Shown here: positions 27,030 through 36,304 of the stretch, in pieces
Position numbering within the stretch: position 1 is the first letter of the stretch
How the letters are laid out: each line of letters starts with the position of its first letter
Assembly (NCBI RefSeq): GCF_014208045.1
Contig: NZ_JACHML010000001.1
Span: 682,001-746,000, forward strand
Direction of reading: 5' to 3'
Origin: Microbacterium thalassium
GTDB lineage: Bacteria > Actinomycetota > Actinomycetes > Actinomycetales > Microbacteriaceae
DNA length: 64,000 bases
The notes under the pieces: generated by a model
Told to the model about the DNA's origin: nothing
Database searches by the model: none
What the model saw: only the letters and a program-made list of their open reading frames with translations
Made by a program: the position numbers and the translations under genes

Positions 27030-27979
27030 GCGCGATGATCCGAACACTGCTGGGGAGGCTCGGCGGCCTGCTGCTGACCCTGCTTCTGGCGAGCATCGTC
27101 ATCTTCTCGGCGCTGCTGCTCACCGGGGATCCGATCGCGGCGCTCGCCGGCGGCGCGAAGCCGAATCCCGAGCTCATCGCCCAGATCCGCGCCGAGTACA
27201 ACCTCGACGATCCGATCTGGTCGCGCTACTGGGAGTGGCTCACGGGGGCGCTCCAGGGCGACTTCGGACGCTCGTTCGTCTACAAGACCGACGTCATGAC
27301 CCTCGTCGCCCCGCGGTTCGCCGTCACCCTGCAGCTCGTGCTGCTCACGGTCGCGATCATCCTGATCTTCGGCGTCGGCTCGGGGGTGCTCGCGGCAATC
27401 CGCGGCGGCGCCGTCGACCGCACGGTCACGGTCCTCACCGCACTCGGGATGGCGCTGCCGACCTTCGTCGTCGCCATCCTGCTGATCTGGATCTTCGCAA
27501 AAACCCTCGGGTGGTTCCCCGTCTTCGGAGAGGGGGAAGGATTCTGGGATCGTCTGTGGCACCTGATCCTCCCCGCCGTGTCACTGGCCGTGCTGTTCAA
27601 CGCCTACATCAGCCGTGTCACGCGCAGCTCGCTCGTCGCGCAGCTGCATTCCGAGCACGTCGACACCGCCCGGGTGCGGGGCATCCCCCGCGCACGGATC
27701 TTCGGAGCGCACGTCTTCCGCAACGCCTCGCCCCAGATCCTCGCGATCGCCGGCACCACGATCGCGGGCCTCTTCGCCGCGTCGGCGATCGCCGAGGTGG
27801 CCTTCGGAATCGGCGGCATCGGATCGCTGCTCGTGCAGGCCGCCGCGCGCGCCGACCTGCCGGTCGTGCAGATCGTGTCGCTCATCCTCGTGACGATCTT
27901 CGTCGTGCTCAACGCCATCGCCGACCTGATCAGCCTGCTCATCGATCCGTCCAGCGTCGCCGGAGGGAGCACCGCATGA
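27026..27979 (+). CDS. ABC transporter permease, DppB type
   Basis: The 317-residue protein has about six membrane helices and the BPD_transp_1 fold. ALLLTGDPIAAL and RAEYNLDDPIWSRYWEWL are typical of DppB-type permeases, and the EAA-loop region is DTARVRGIPRARIFGAHVFRN. It overlaps the second permease by 4 bp. GTG 27026 or ATG 27035 could be the start. Confidence 0.93.
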   Translation: MSAMIRTLLGRLGGLLLTLLLASIVIFSALLLTGDPIAALAGGAKPNPELIAQIRAEYNLDDPIWSRYWEWLTGALQGDFGRSFVYKTDVMTLVAPRFAVTLQLVLLTVAIILIFGVGSGVLAAIRGGAVDRTVTVLTALGMALPTFVVAILLIWIFAKTLGWFPVFGEGEGFWDRLWHLILPAVSLAVLFNAYISRVTRSSLVAQLHSEHVDTARVRGIPRARIFGAHVFRNASPQILAIAGTTIAGLFAASAIAEVAFGIGGIGSLLVQAAARADLPVVQIVSLILVTIFVVLNAIADLISLLIDPSSVAGGSTA

Positions 27980-28839
27980 GCGTCGCGCAGATCGCCCGCG
28001 GGCAGGTCCCCAGCGCCGCCCGCCGCGCCGCGGCGAAGGACTGGATGTTCTTGGGCGCCCTCGTCGTCTTCGGGATCGTGATCGTCGCCGCCCTCCTCGG
28101 ACCGTGGCTCGCGCCCTACGACGCCAACCAGCTCTACGTCGGCCCCATCAACGGTTCGCCCACCCTCGCGCACCCGTTCGGGACCGACGACCTCGGCCGC
28201 GACATCCTCTCGCGCACCCTCGTCGGCGCCGGAGCCAGCGTCTTCGCGCCGATCGTCGTGGTCGTGCTGTCCACCGCGATGGGGCTCACCGTGGCCGTGA
28301 CCGCCGCCTGGTTCGGGGGATGGGTCAGCGGCGGCATCGCCCGCATCATCGACGTGATCTTCGCGATCCCGGGCCTGGTGATCGCCGTCCTCGCGGTGGC
28401 GATGTTCGGCAAGGGCCTCATCGCCCCGGTCGTCGCGCTCTCGATCGCGTACATCCCCGTCGTCGCGCGCCTGACCCAGACCGCGGCATCGCGAGAACTG
28501 GGGAAGCCCTATGTGGCGGCGCTTCGCGTTCAGGGGGTGTCGAGTACGGCCATCTGCTTCCGGCATCTGCTGCCGGCGATGATGCCGCTGGTCGCGGCTC
28601 AGCTGGCGATCGGCTTCGGCTACGCGATGCTCGACCTCGCGGCGATCTCGTTCCTCGGCCTCGGCCAGCAGCCCCCCGCACCCGACTGGGGGTCCATGAT
28701 CGCGAACGGGCAGGCGGGCATCCTCGCCGGGGCGCCCGAGCAGTCGCTGTTCCCGGCGATCCTCGTCGTCGTCACCGTGCTCGCCGTGGGCATCATCGGC
28801 GCCCGGGTCACCGTGTGGGCCGAAGGGAAGGACCGATGA
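27976..28839 (+). CDS. ABC transporter permease, DppC type
   Basis: The 287-residue protein has the DppC signature HPFGTDDLGRDILSRTLVGA after a first membrane helix, five further helices, and the EAA-like segment PYVAALRVQGVSS. ATGA overlaps join it to both neighbours. It pairs with the upstream permease to form the channel. Confidence 0.93.
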   Translation: MSVAQIARGQVPSAARRAAAKDWMFLGALVVFGIVIVAALLGPWLAPYDANQLYVGPINGSPTLAHPFGTDDLGRDILSRTLVGAGASVFAPIVVVVLSTAMGLTVAVTAAWFGGWVSGGIARIIDVIFAIPGLVIAVLAVAMFGKGLIAPVVALSIAYIPVVARLTQTAASRELGKPYVAALRVQGVSSTAICFRHLLPAMMPLVAAQLAIGFGYAMLDLAAISFLGLGQQPPAPDWGSMIANGQAGILAGAPEQSLFPAILVVVTVLAVGIIGARVTVWAEGKDR

Positions 28840-30533
28840 CGAACCCGATCCTCGAAGTCGACAGGCTCGACATCTTCGCGCCCGGCGAGCCCGAACCCCG
28901 CCAGCTGGTCTTCGGCAGCAGCCTCGCCGTGCGGCGCGGCGAGGCCGTCGGCCTGGTCGGCGAATCCGGCTCCGGCAAGACCCTGACCGTGCGGGCGATC
29001 GCCGGTCTCCTCCCCGACGGATTCACCACCGACGGCGCGATCCGCATCGACGGCCAGGATCTCTCGGCCCTGCCTGCGCGCGCGGTCACCGACCTGCGAG
29101 CGCATCGCGTCGGCATGATCTTCCAGACCCCCCGCGCCCACCTCAACCCGCTGCGCACCATCGGCGACTTCATGACCGAAGCGCTCATCCACGTCTCGCA
29201 CGTGAAGCCGGATGCCGCACGCGGACGCGCGCTGGAGCTGCTCGACGAGGTCGGCATCTCCGATCCCGGACGCCGCATGCACCAGCATCCGGCAGAGCTC
29301 TCGGGCGGTCTGCTGCAGCGGGTCATGATCGCCGCGACACTTGCGATGGACCCCGAGATCCTCCTCGCCGACGAGATCACGACCGCGCTGGATGTGACCA
29401 CCCAGGAGGAGGTTATGGCGGTGATCGCCGACCTGCGCGAGCATCGCGACCTGTCGCTGCTGTTCATCACCCACGATCTCGCGCTCGCCGCGGCCGTCTG
29501 CGACCGGGTCAGCGTCATGCAGCACGGGCGCATCGTCGAGACCCTGCGTGCTGCCACGATGCGCCAGGACGCGACGCAGGAGTACACCCGCACCCTCATG
29601 TCGGCCGCGATGGACGAGGCGCCGCCGCTCGAGACCACGGATGCTGATGCGACGCCGCTCCTGACGATCGAGAAGCTCCGCAAGACGTACCGCGTGCGGG
29701 GCGCGAACGGGGGACGGGAGTCGCTCGTCGCCGTCGACGACGTCTCGCTGCGGGTGCCCGCCGGCGGATCGGTCGGAATCGTCGGAGAATCCGGTTCGGG
29801 CAAGTCGACGACCGCCCGGATGCTGCTCGGTCTCGAGCACCCCGACGCGGGCACGATCACGGTCCAGGGCCAGGACTGGAGCGTCCCGGCCCGCACCGGA
29901 AAGGCCAGGCGGCGACGGGCGAAGACCGCTCAGATGGTCTTCCAGGACCCCTACCAGTCGCTCGACCGCCGGCAGACCGTGAGGCAGTGCCTCGTCGAAG
30001 CGATCCGCGTCCACCGGCCCCGTGACCGCCGCCCCGCCGTCGAGGCCCGCGTCGCAGAGCTCATCGCGCAGGTCCGCCTCGACGAGAAGCTGCTCGACGC
30101 ACGACCGCGCGCCCTGTCGGGCGGCCAGCGGCAGCGGGTGGCGATCGCCCGGGCCCTCGCCGCCGAACCCGCCCTGCTCGTGCTCGACGAGGCCGTCTCG
30201 GCGCTCGACGTGACGACGCAGGTCGAGATCCTCACCCTCCTCGACGGCATCCGGCGCGAGACCGGGGTCACTCTGCTCATGATCACGCACGACCTCACCG
30301 TCATCCGCCGCCTGTGCGACGAGGTCGTGGTGATGCGGCACGGCATGATCGAAGAGCGCGGCACCGCCGCGGAGATCCTCGATGAGCCGAAGGCCGACTA
30401 CACCCGGCTGCTGCTGGACTCGATCCCGCGGGAAGGGTGGAAGCCCCGCCGCCGGCGACTGGGCCGCACGCAGGCGCTTCCGACCGTGACCCGCACCACG
30501 ATGATCCCCGAACACCCGGAGCCTCGACCATGA
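28836..30533 (+). CDS. Fused two-domain ABC transporter ATPase (DppD-DppF type)
   Basis: The 565-residue protein contains two nucleotide-binding domains. Domain 1 (about 5-260) has Walker A GESGSGKT, signature LSGGLLQR and Walker B ILLADEIT. Domain 2 (about 275-540) has GESGSGKST, LSGGQRQR and LLVLDEAVSALD. The usual DEPT after Walker B is DEIT and DEAV here; the catalytic Glu is retained in both. Fusion replaces the usual two separate genes and energises the importer. ATGA overlap at both ends. Confidence 0.94.
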   Translation: MTNPILEVDRLDIFAPGEPEPRQLVFGSSLAVRRGEAVGLVGESGSGKTLTVRAIAGLLPDGFTTDGAIRIDGQDLSALPARAVTDLRAHRVGMIFQTPRAHLNPLRTIGDFMTEALIHVSHVKPDAARGRALELLDEVGISDPGRRMHQHPAELSGGLLQRVMIAATLAMDPEILLADEITTALDVTTQEEVMAVIADLREHRDLSLLFITHDLALAAAVCDRVSVMQHGRIVETLRAATMRQDATQEYTRTLMSAAMDEAPPLETTDADATPLLTIEKLRKTYRVRGANGGRESLVAVDDVSLRVPAGGSVGIVGESGSGKSTTARMLLGLEHPDAGTITVQGQDWSVPARTGKARRRRAKTAQMVFQDPYQSLDRRQTVRQCLVEAIRVHRPRDRRPAVEARVAELIAQVRLDEKLLDARPRALSGGQRQRVAIARALAAEPALLVLDEAVSALDVTTQVEILTLLDGIRRETGVTLLMITHDLTVIRRLCDEVVVMRHGMIEERGTAAEILDEPKADYTRLLLDSIPREGWKPRRRRLGRTQALPTVTRTTMIPEHPEPRP

Positions 30534-31012
30534 CCGACGACACCCTGATGCAGCCCGGGTTCGAGTACTGCTTCGAGCTGAGATGCCGCGTCGACGGACC
30601 CATTCAGCTGGGCGGTACGACCCCCGGCGACGGACGTCATTTCGCCCGCGTGGCCGGCGGCAGCTTCGACGGACCCCGCCTGCGCGGAACGGTGCTCGCC
30701 AGCGGAGGCGACTGGTGGAACGCGCGCGGGCTCACCGTCGCCCTCGACGCCCGCTACGTCATCCAAGCCGACCTGCCCGGCGGTGCGGCCGGCATCGAGG
30801 TCGTCAACCGCGGCGTCTGGCGCACCGACGACGCCACCTTCGCCCGCATGAGCGCCGGTGGGCAGGTATCCGAAGAGGACCTCTACTACCGCACCGCGTT
30901 CGAGTTCCGCACTGATCACCCCGACCTGCAGTGGCTCACCGAATCGGTGTTCGTCGGCTACGCGCGCCCCGAGCCGGGGCTCGTCGTCATCCGGGTGTTC
31001 CGCCTGATCTGA
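30530..31012 (+). CDS. DUF3237 domain protein (second copy)
   Basis: The 160-residue protein resembles the product at 24649 segment by segment: FEYCFELRCRV, VAGGSFDGPRLRGTVLASGGD, ALDARYVIQAD, VVNRGVWRTDDATFARM, YYRTAFEF and LTESVFVGYA. The two copies diverge considerably, so they are not a recent duplication. It overlaps the ATPase gene by 4 bp. Confidence 0.88.
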   Translation: MTDDTLMQPGFEYCFELRCRVDGPIQLGGTTPGDGRHFARVAGGSFDGPRLRGTVLASGGDWWNARGLTVALDARYVIQADLPGGAAGIEVVNRGVWRTDDATFARMSAGGQVSEEDLYYRTAFEFRTDHPDLQWLTESVFVGYARPEPGLVVIRVFRLI

Positions 31013-31057
31013 ATCAGGGCGCACTGCGTCCTCACCCCGAGAGAATCGATACACCTC

Positions 31058-32710
31058 ATGACCGAACCGGCAGATCTCGTCATCCTGAACGGGCGCATCT
31101 TCGACGGACGGGTGCGCACGCAGGACACCGCCGTCGCCGTCGCCGGTGACCGCATCGTCCGCATCGGCTCCGACGAGCACGTGCGCGATCTGGTCGCCGA
31201 CGGCACGAGCGTCATCGACGCCGCCGGAGGCCTCATCCATCCCGGCTTCGTCGACGCGCACGTGCACGCGGTGTTCGCCGGCGTGGAGCGGCTGAGCCTC
31301 GACCTCACCCCGGCGCAGACCGTCGAGGAGACCCTCGACCTGATCCGGGCGGGCGCGCAGCGCGCCGGCAGCGAGTGGCTGACCGGCGGCGGCTGGAGTC
31401 ACGAGCTGTTCCCGTCGCCGACCCGCCAGACGCTCGACGCGATCGTGCCCGACCGGCCCGTCGCGCTGAGCGATGCCGGGCACCACACGCTGTGGGTGAA
31501 CTCGAAGGCGCTCGAACTGGCCGGGGTCGATCGAGACACTCCGCAGCCTCACAACGGGCACATCCACCGGGATGCCGATGGCGACCCGACCGGCTACCTC
31601 AACGAGACCGCATCCGAGCTCGTCGGCCGCGTCATCCCGCCCGCCACCGACGACGAGATGCACGCCGGGCTGCTGAACGCGCAGCAGTACCTGTGGTCTC
31701 TGGGGGTCACCGGATGGCACGAGGCCATCCTCGGCGAGTTCAACGGCAAGGCCGACTGCACGCCTGCCTACCTGCGCGCGATCGCCGATCGGTCGCTGAA
31801 GAGCCTCACCTCGGGCGCGCTGTGGGTCCCGCGCGGGCTGACGCTCGAGGCCGTGCCGGCGCTGGTGACGCGGTTCATCGAGCTGCGTGAGGACAACAGG
31901 ATGCTCGGCTTCGACACGTCGACCGCGAAGGCGATGATCGACGGCGTTCCGCACGGCGAGACGGCCGCCCTGCTCGAGCCGTACTGCAACCACAGCGACG
32001 ACGGCTTCGCCGGCGAGCTGCACTTCGACGAAGAGACCATCCGCGCGTTCGTCACCCAGCTCGACGCGGCGGGATTCGCCCTGCACCTGCACATCATGGG
32101 CGATCGTGGCATCCGCGTCGCGCTGGGCGCGATCGAGGCCGCACGCGCGGCGAACGGTTCGGGCTCACGCCACCACATCGCGCACCTCTCGATGGTCCAG
32201 CCCGACGACGCCCGCCGCTTCGGACCCCTCGGGATCACCGCGAACATCCAGGGCCTGTGGGCCGCGCCGGATCCGTTCGTCGTCGACCTCATCGGAGAGG
32301 AGCGGATGCAGCACGGCTACCCCTTCCGCACGATGGCCGACAGCGGCGCAGACCTCGCGATGGGGTCCGATTGGCCGGTGTCCCCGGCGGACCCGTGGTT
32401 GGCGATCCACGTCACCGTGAACCGCTGGGCACCACTCCCTCCGGGAGTACCCGCGTCGCCGGCTGCCGCCGGAGCCCAGCCGCCGACGCTCGACGCCGAG
32501 CACCAGTCGCTCACGCTGGAGCAGTCGCTCGCCGCCTACACGAGCGGGTCCGCGGAACTCGTGCTCGACAGACCCGGACGGGTGAGGGTCGGCGAGCGCG
32601 CCGATCTCGCGATCGCGAGCGTCGACCCGTTCGCGCTGCCCCCCGAGCGGATCCACTCGGTGCGGACCGCGACAACGATCGTCGGCGGCGAGGTGGTCTT
32701 CGAGGCCTGA
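31058..32710 (+). CDS. YtcJ-type amidohydrolase
   Basis: The 550-residue protein is a metal-dependent hydrolase of the amidohydrolase 3 family. LVILNGRIFDG and GGLIHPGFVDAHVHA (H68, H70) start the barrel; LHLHIMGDRG, HHIAHLSMVQP and MGSDWPVSPADPW supply further metal-ligand positions. It starts 46 bp after the second DUF3237 gene and closes the operon. With the CocE-type enzyme it suggests the imported compound has two hydrolysable amide or ester bonds (inference). Confidence 0.88.
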   Translation: MTEPADLVILNGRIFDGRVRTQDTAVAVAGDRIVRIGSDEHVRDLVADGTSVIDAAGGLIHPGFVDAHVHAVFAGVERLSLDLTPAQTVEETLDLIRAGAQRAGSEWLTGGGWSHELFPSPTRQTLDAIVPDRPVALSDAGHHTLWVNSKALELAGVDRDTPQPHNGHIHRDADGDPTGYLNETASELVGRVIPPATDDEMHAGLLNAQQYLWSLGVTGWHEAILGEFNGKADCTPAYLRAIADRSLKSLTSGALWVPRGLTLEAVPALVTRFIELREDNRMLGFDTSTAKAMIDGVPHGETAALLEPYCNHSDDGFAGELHFDEETIRAFVTQLDAAGFALHLHIMGDRGIRVALGAIEAARAANGSGSRHHIAHLSMVQPDDARRFGPLGITANIQGLWAAPDPFVVDLIGEERMQHGYPFRTMADSGADLAMGSDWPVSPADPWLAIHVTVNRWAPLPPGVPASPAAAGAQPPTLDAEHQSLTLEQSLAAYTSGSAELVLDRPGRVRVGERADLAIASVDPFALPPERIHSVRTATTIVGGEVVFEA

Positions 32711-32772
32711 GCCCGGCCGCGACGCTGCCTTCGCGTGAACTGCCTTCTCCGGAATTCACCGCGTTCGAGCGA

Positions 32773-33381
32773 TCAACGTCGCGCGTCGCGCCCTGCTCGC
32801 CACTCGTCGGCGAGCAGGCCGTAGTCCATGCCGTCCAGCCACACGCCCGAGCGGTGCAGGCCGGTGGCTCGGCTGTACTCCTCGCGGCGCATGCCCAGCC
32901 GCTCCATCATCCGCCACGAGGGCTCGTTGGCGGCGAAGCAGCCGGCGTGCACGCGGCGCAGTCCGAGAGGCCCGAAGCAGATGTCGATCACCGCGCGCAC
33001 CGCCTCGGTAGCATAGCCCCGCCCGTGGTGCGCAGGATCGAGAGTCCAGCCGAGCTCGGCCTGGGTGGCGACCCCTTGCTCCCGCACTTCGGTCTGCGCC
33101 CAGCCGTCCTCGACACGCAGCATCACGTCCCCGATGAGGCGGCCGCGGTGGTCGGGGTCGGCCTCGTCGTCGAGCTCGATGACGAGCTGAATCGCCAGAC
33201 GTGCGGGATCGGTGAACAGTGCGCGATACGTCTCGTAGTCGTCAGGCGCACTCGTGATCCATTCGCCGACCTCGGGGAGTCGCCGCCAGACCCAGGTGGC
33301 GGCCGCATCCGCTGGGGTTGCCCGGCGGATCTGCAGTCGTTCGGTGCGCACCGGCCACGTGACGGCGGTGAGGGAATCCAC
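32773..33381 (-). CDS. GNAT-family N-acetyltransferase (RimJ/RimL-like)
   Basis: From GTG 33381 the product has 202 residues. VRTERLQIRRATPADAAATW starts the fold, and ELGWTLDPAHHGRGYATEA is the acetyl-CoA loop, followed by ANEPSWRMMERLGMRRE. It is the type that acetylates protein N-termini or small amines. The GTG start is chosen because a TACGGT hexamer lies exactly 6 nt upstream. Confidence 0.87.
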   Translation of the reverse strand: MDSLTAVTWPVRTERLQIRRATPADAAATWVWRRLPEVGEWITSAPDDYETYRALFTDPARLAIQLVIELDDEADPDHRGRLIGDVMLRVEDGWAQTEVREQGVATQAELGWTLDPAHHGRGYATEAVRAVIDICFGPLGLRRVHAGCFAANEPSWRMMERLGMRREEYSRATGLHRSGVWLDGMDYGLLADEWRAGRDARR

Positions 33382-33387
33382 ACGGCA

Positions 33388-33393
33388 ACCGTA
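33388..33393 (-). promoter_or_regulatory. -10 element, leaderless start of the GNAT gene
   Basis: TACGGT on the reverse strand ends 6 nt before GTG 33381; no Shine-Dalgarno. Confidence 0.5.
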
Positions 33394-33419
33394 GCGTGCG
33401 TCGCGACTCACCCGACCGA

Positions 33420-33965
33420 TCAGGTGCGCGCGACGGCTTCGACCAGTGCGATGAGCGCGTCCAGTGCCGCACCCTGCGGGACGGGACCGGGGATCGACCC
33501 GCCGTCGAGGGCGTTGTTGAAGTAGAGACCGTCGCCGACGAGCATCACCAGGTCGAGAGCGGCCGCGTTCTTCGTGTGCGGGGAGAGGGCGTGCGCCCAG
33601 CGATCCCGGATGCTGCGGAGCACCTCTCCGGCAGACGCGCTCCCGCCCTGCGCGAGTCGGGATGCCGCGAGGATCGCCCGGTCGAGCGGGTCGTTGGCCA
33701 TGACCGACGAGCGCAGGAAGTACGCCACCGCGCCCTCGGGGGCGGACTCCATCGCTGCGACGTCGTCATCGACGAGGATGCCGAGGCGGTCGAGCAGACC
33801 GTCTTCGAGCGCTTCCTTCGATGCGAAGTGGTAGAGCAGTCCGCCCTTCGAGACGCCGGCGCCGCGAGCGGTCGCATCCATCGTCGCCGCGCGAGGGCCC
33901 TCGGCGATGAGCAGTGCCTCGAACGCGTCGAGCACCTTCTCTCGCGCCAAGGGAGGTCGACTCAT
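33420..33965 (-). CDS. TetR-family repressor of the adjacent MFS gene
   Basis: The 181-residue protein has a TetR domain (ATMDATARGAGVSKGGLLYHFASKEAL, positions about 27-53, described by its ends) and a TetR C-terminal region (YFLRSSVMAND, DLVMLVGDGLYFNNAL) of the kind that controls drug efflux. It is divergent from the MFS gene at 34039 with a perfect 8-6-8 operator in between. Confidence 0.9.
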   Translation of the reverse strand: MSRPPLAREKVLDAFEALLIAEGPRAATMDATARGAGVSKGGLLYHFASKEALEDGLLDRLGILVDDDVAAMESAPEGAVAYFLRSSVMANDPLDRAILAASRLAQGGSASAGEVLRSIRDRWAHALSPHTKNAAALDLVMLVGDGLYFNNALDGGSIPGPVPQGAALDALIALVEAVART

Positions 33966-33972
33966 GCCATCG

Positions 33973-33978
33973 AGCGTA
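33973..33978 (-). promoter_or_regulatory. -10 element, leaderless start of the tetR gene
   Basis: TACGCT on the reverse strand ends 7 nt before ATG 33965; no Shine-Dalgarno. Confidence 0.5.
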
Positions 33979-34013
33979 GCGACCGCTTAGCCAGAGGCCG
34001 GCGGATCCTGATA

Positions 34014-34035
34014 CTATACCGGCTGGACGGTATAG
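34014..34035 (+). promoter_or_regulatory. TetR operator upstream of the MFS transporter
   Basis: CTATACCG and CGGTATAG are perfect 8-bp arms around 6 bp, ending 3 bp before ATG 34039. TACTAT at 34012 inside it could serve as the -10. Confidence 0.75.
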
Positions 34036-34038
34036 AAA

Positions 34039-35586
34039 ATGATGACACTGACACAGGAGATCGAGCTCGCCGACCGCGCCGGGACGCGAGTCGGCTGGCG
34101 CGGCTGGGCTGCGCTGGTGGTCCTCATGCTGCCCGTGCTGCTGGTGTCGGTCGACAACACCGTGCTGAGCTTCGCGATCCCCGAGATCGCCCTCGCACTC
34201 GAGCCCACCAGCGCCCAGCAGCTGTGGATCATCGACGCCTACCCGCTCGTGCTGGCGGGACTGCTGGTGACCATGGGCACCCTCGGCGACCGCTTCGGCA
34301 GACGGCGGATGCTGCTGATCGGCGCATCCGGCTTCGGCATCGTCTCGGTGCTCGCCGCGTTCGCTCCGACCGCCGCGGCCCTCATCGCCGCGCGCGCGGC
34401 GCTGGGTGTGTTCGGCGCCATGCTGATGCCGTCGACGCTGTCGCTGCTGCGCAGCATCTTCACCGACCGTGACCAGCGGCGCCTCGCGATCGCGGTGTGG
34501 GCGTCGATGTTCTCCGCCGGCGCGGCATTCGGCCCCATCGTCGGAGGGCTCCTGCTCGAGCACTTCGCATGGGGCTCGGTGTTCCTCCTCGCCGTGCCGG
34601 TCCTCGTGCCGCTGCTCGTCCTCGCGCCGCTGCTCGTGCCCGAGAGTCGTGACCCGAAGCCAGGCCGCATCGACCCGGTCAGCATTGCGCTGTCGATGGC
34701 GACGATGGTCCCGATCGTCTACGCCATCAAGGAGATCGCGGTGCACGGCCCCGGTGGCACAGCCGCGGCTCTCATCGCGAGCGGGCTGCTCTTCGGCTGG
34801 CTGTTCGTCCGCCGGCAGCTGCGGGCAGAGATCCCCATGCTCGACATGCGGCTCTTCCGCAACCCGACCTTCAGCGGAGCGCTGCTGGTCAACCTGCTGA
34901 GCGTCGTCGCGCTCGTCGGGTTCCTCTTCTTCGTCGCCCAGCACCTGCAGCTGGTCGTCGGCCTCAGCCCGATGCAGGCGGGCTTCGCGCTCGTGCCGGG
35001 CCTTGCGGCGATGATCCTCGCCGGACTCGCGGTCGTGCCGATCGCGACGCGATACCCGCCGCGGTTCGTCGTGCCGGCGGCGCTCGTGTTCTCGGTTCTC
35101 GGCTACATCGCCGTGGTGCTCACGACCGGACCCGACTCGTACGGACTGCTCGTCGCGGCATTCGTATCGCTCGGCATCGGCATCGGCGCGGCCGAGACGG
35201 TGTCGAACGAGCTCGTCCTCGCCAGCGCCCCGCCGTCGAAGGCCGGGGCCGCGAGCGCCGTATCGGAGACCGCATACGAGCTCGGAGCGGTGCTGGGCAC
35301 GGCCGTGCTGGGCGGCATCCTGACCGCGCTCTACCGGGCGAACCTGGTGCTGCCGGCCGGGATCCCGGCAGAGATCGCGCACACCGCGCGCGAGACGCTC
35401 GCCGGCGCCGTCCACGCGGCCGACACCCTCGGCGGCGAGCTCGGAGCGCAGCTTCAGGAGGCGGCTGCGACGGCGTTCGACCAGGGCGTCGCCGTCACCT
35501 CTCTGATCGGCGCCGCGCTCGTCGCGACGGCGGCCGTCATCGCCGCACTCCTGCTCAGCTCGAACACGAAGCCTCGGCGGCGGTAA
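34039..35586 (+). CDS. MFS drug-efflux transporter, 14-helix DHA2 type
   Basis: The 515-residue protein has about 14 membrane helices. LLVSVDNTVLSFAIPEIA is the DHA2 motif in helix 1, LGDRFGRRRMLLIG is the loop 2-3 motif A, and FGPIVGGLLLEHFAWGSVF is the antiporter motif C region. It resembles EmrB/QacA/SmvA proteins exporting cationic compounds by proton antiport. ATG 34042 is an alternative start. It is repressed by the adjacent TetR, judging from the operator. Confidence 0.92.
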   Translation: MMTLTQEIELADRAGTRVGWRGWAALVVLMLPVLLVSVDNTVLSFAIPEIALALEPTSAQQLWIIDAYPLVLAGLLVTMGTLGDRFGRRRMLLIGASGFGIVSVLAAFAPTAAALIAARAALGVFGAMLMPSTLSLLRSIFTDRDQRRLAIAVWASMFSAGAAFGPIVGGLLLEHFAWGSVFLLAVPVLVPLLVLAPLLVPESRDPKPGRIDPVSIALSMATMVPIVYAIKEIAVHGPGGTAAALIASGLLFGWLFVRRQLRAEIPMLDMRLFRNPTFSGALLVNLLSVVALVGFLFFVAQHLQLVVGLSPMQAGFALVPGLAAMILAGLAVVPIATRYPPRFVVPAALVFSVLGYIAVVLTTGPDSYGLLVAAFVSLGIGIGAAETVSNELVLASAPPSKAGAASAVSETAYELGAVLGTAVLGGILTALYRANLVLPAGIPAEIAHTARETLAGAVHAADTLGGELGAQLQEAAATAFDQGVAVTSLIGAALVATAAVIAALLLSSNTKPRRR

Positions 35587-35623
35587 GGCCAGTCCCGCCG
35601 ATCGGCCGATCCACGATCGAGGC

Positions 35624-36016
35624 TCAGGCGACGCTGGTGAGCTGGATGAGGTTCCCGCACGTGTCATCGAGGACGGCCGTCACCACCGGGCCCATCGCGG
35701 TGGGCTTCTGCGTGAACTGCACGCCCTTGCCGGAGAGGTCCGCGTAGGCGGCGGCGACGTCGTCGACCGCGAAGGATGCCGTCGGGATGCCGTCGGCGGC
35801 GAGGGCTGCCGTGTAGGCCTTCGCGGCGGGGTGCTGATCGGGTTCGAGCAGCAGCTCGGTGCCGTCGGGCTCACCGGGTCCGACGACGGTGAGCCAGCGG
35901 AACTCTCCGAGCGGGATGTCGGTCTTGGCGACGAAGCCGAGCTTGTCGGTGTAGAACTCCAGCGCCTTGGCCTGGTCGTCGACGAACACGCTCGTGACGT
36001 TGATGCGGATGCCCAT
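35624..36016 (-). CDS. VOC-family (glyoxalase/bleomycin-resistance-like) protein
   Basis: The 130-residue protein has VTSVFVDDQAKALEFYTDKLGF, ELLLEPDQHP and GPVVTAVLDDTCGNLIQL, the two-beta-alpha-beta-module vicinal oxygen chelate fold. The His of the first module appears absent. It is the second gene after the ArsR regulator (GAAGGA ribosome-binding site) and is probably the controlled function. Confidence 0.88.
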   Translation of the reverse strand: MGIRINVTSVFVDDQAKALEFYTDKLGFVAKTDIPLGEFRWLTVVGPGEPDGTELLLEPDQHPAAKAYTAALAADGIPTASFAVDDVAAAYADLSGKGVQFTQKPTAMGPVVTAVLDDTCGNLIQLTSVA

Positions 36017-36019
36017 GTG

Positions 36020-36298
36020 TCAGTCCTTCGCGGGGGGAGCCCAGCGCTCCGCGATCTCGCGGAGCGGCTCGGTGTGCAGATGGTGGATCTTCGTGCGTCC
36101 TGACCGACGCGAGCTCACGAGCCCGGCCTGTTCGAGGACGGCGAGGTGCTGGGAGATCGCCTGGCGACTCGACGTGATGCCGTGCCGCATGGCCAGCCGG
36201 CCGCACAGCTCGAACAGGCTCTGCCCATCCTGCTCGGTCAGTTCATCGAGGATGAGCCGCCGCGTCGGGTCGGCGAGTGCCTGATAGACATCTCCCAC
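36020..36298 (-). CDS. ArsR-family winged-helix regulator
   Basis: The 92-residue protein has DPTRRLILDELTEQDGQSLFELC and SSRQAISQHLAVLEQAGLV (recognition helix) then RRSGRTKIHHL, an ArsR-type wing. No metal-binding Cys motif is visible. It heads an operon with the VOC gene. GTG 36298 is leaderless, with an operator between -35 and -10. Confidence 0.9.
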   Translation of the reverse strand: MGDVYQALADPTRRLILDELTEQDGQSLFELCGRLAMRHGITSSRQAISQHLAVLEQAGLVSSRRSGRTKIHHLHTEPLREIAERWAPPAKD

Positions 36299-36304
36299 GC
36301 AGGG

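Noticed and set aside
25103..30515. Long reverse-strand frames across the ABC transporter operon
   Set aside because: They are shadows of the well-supported transporter genes.
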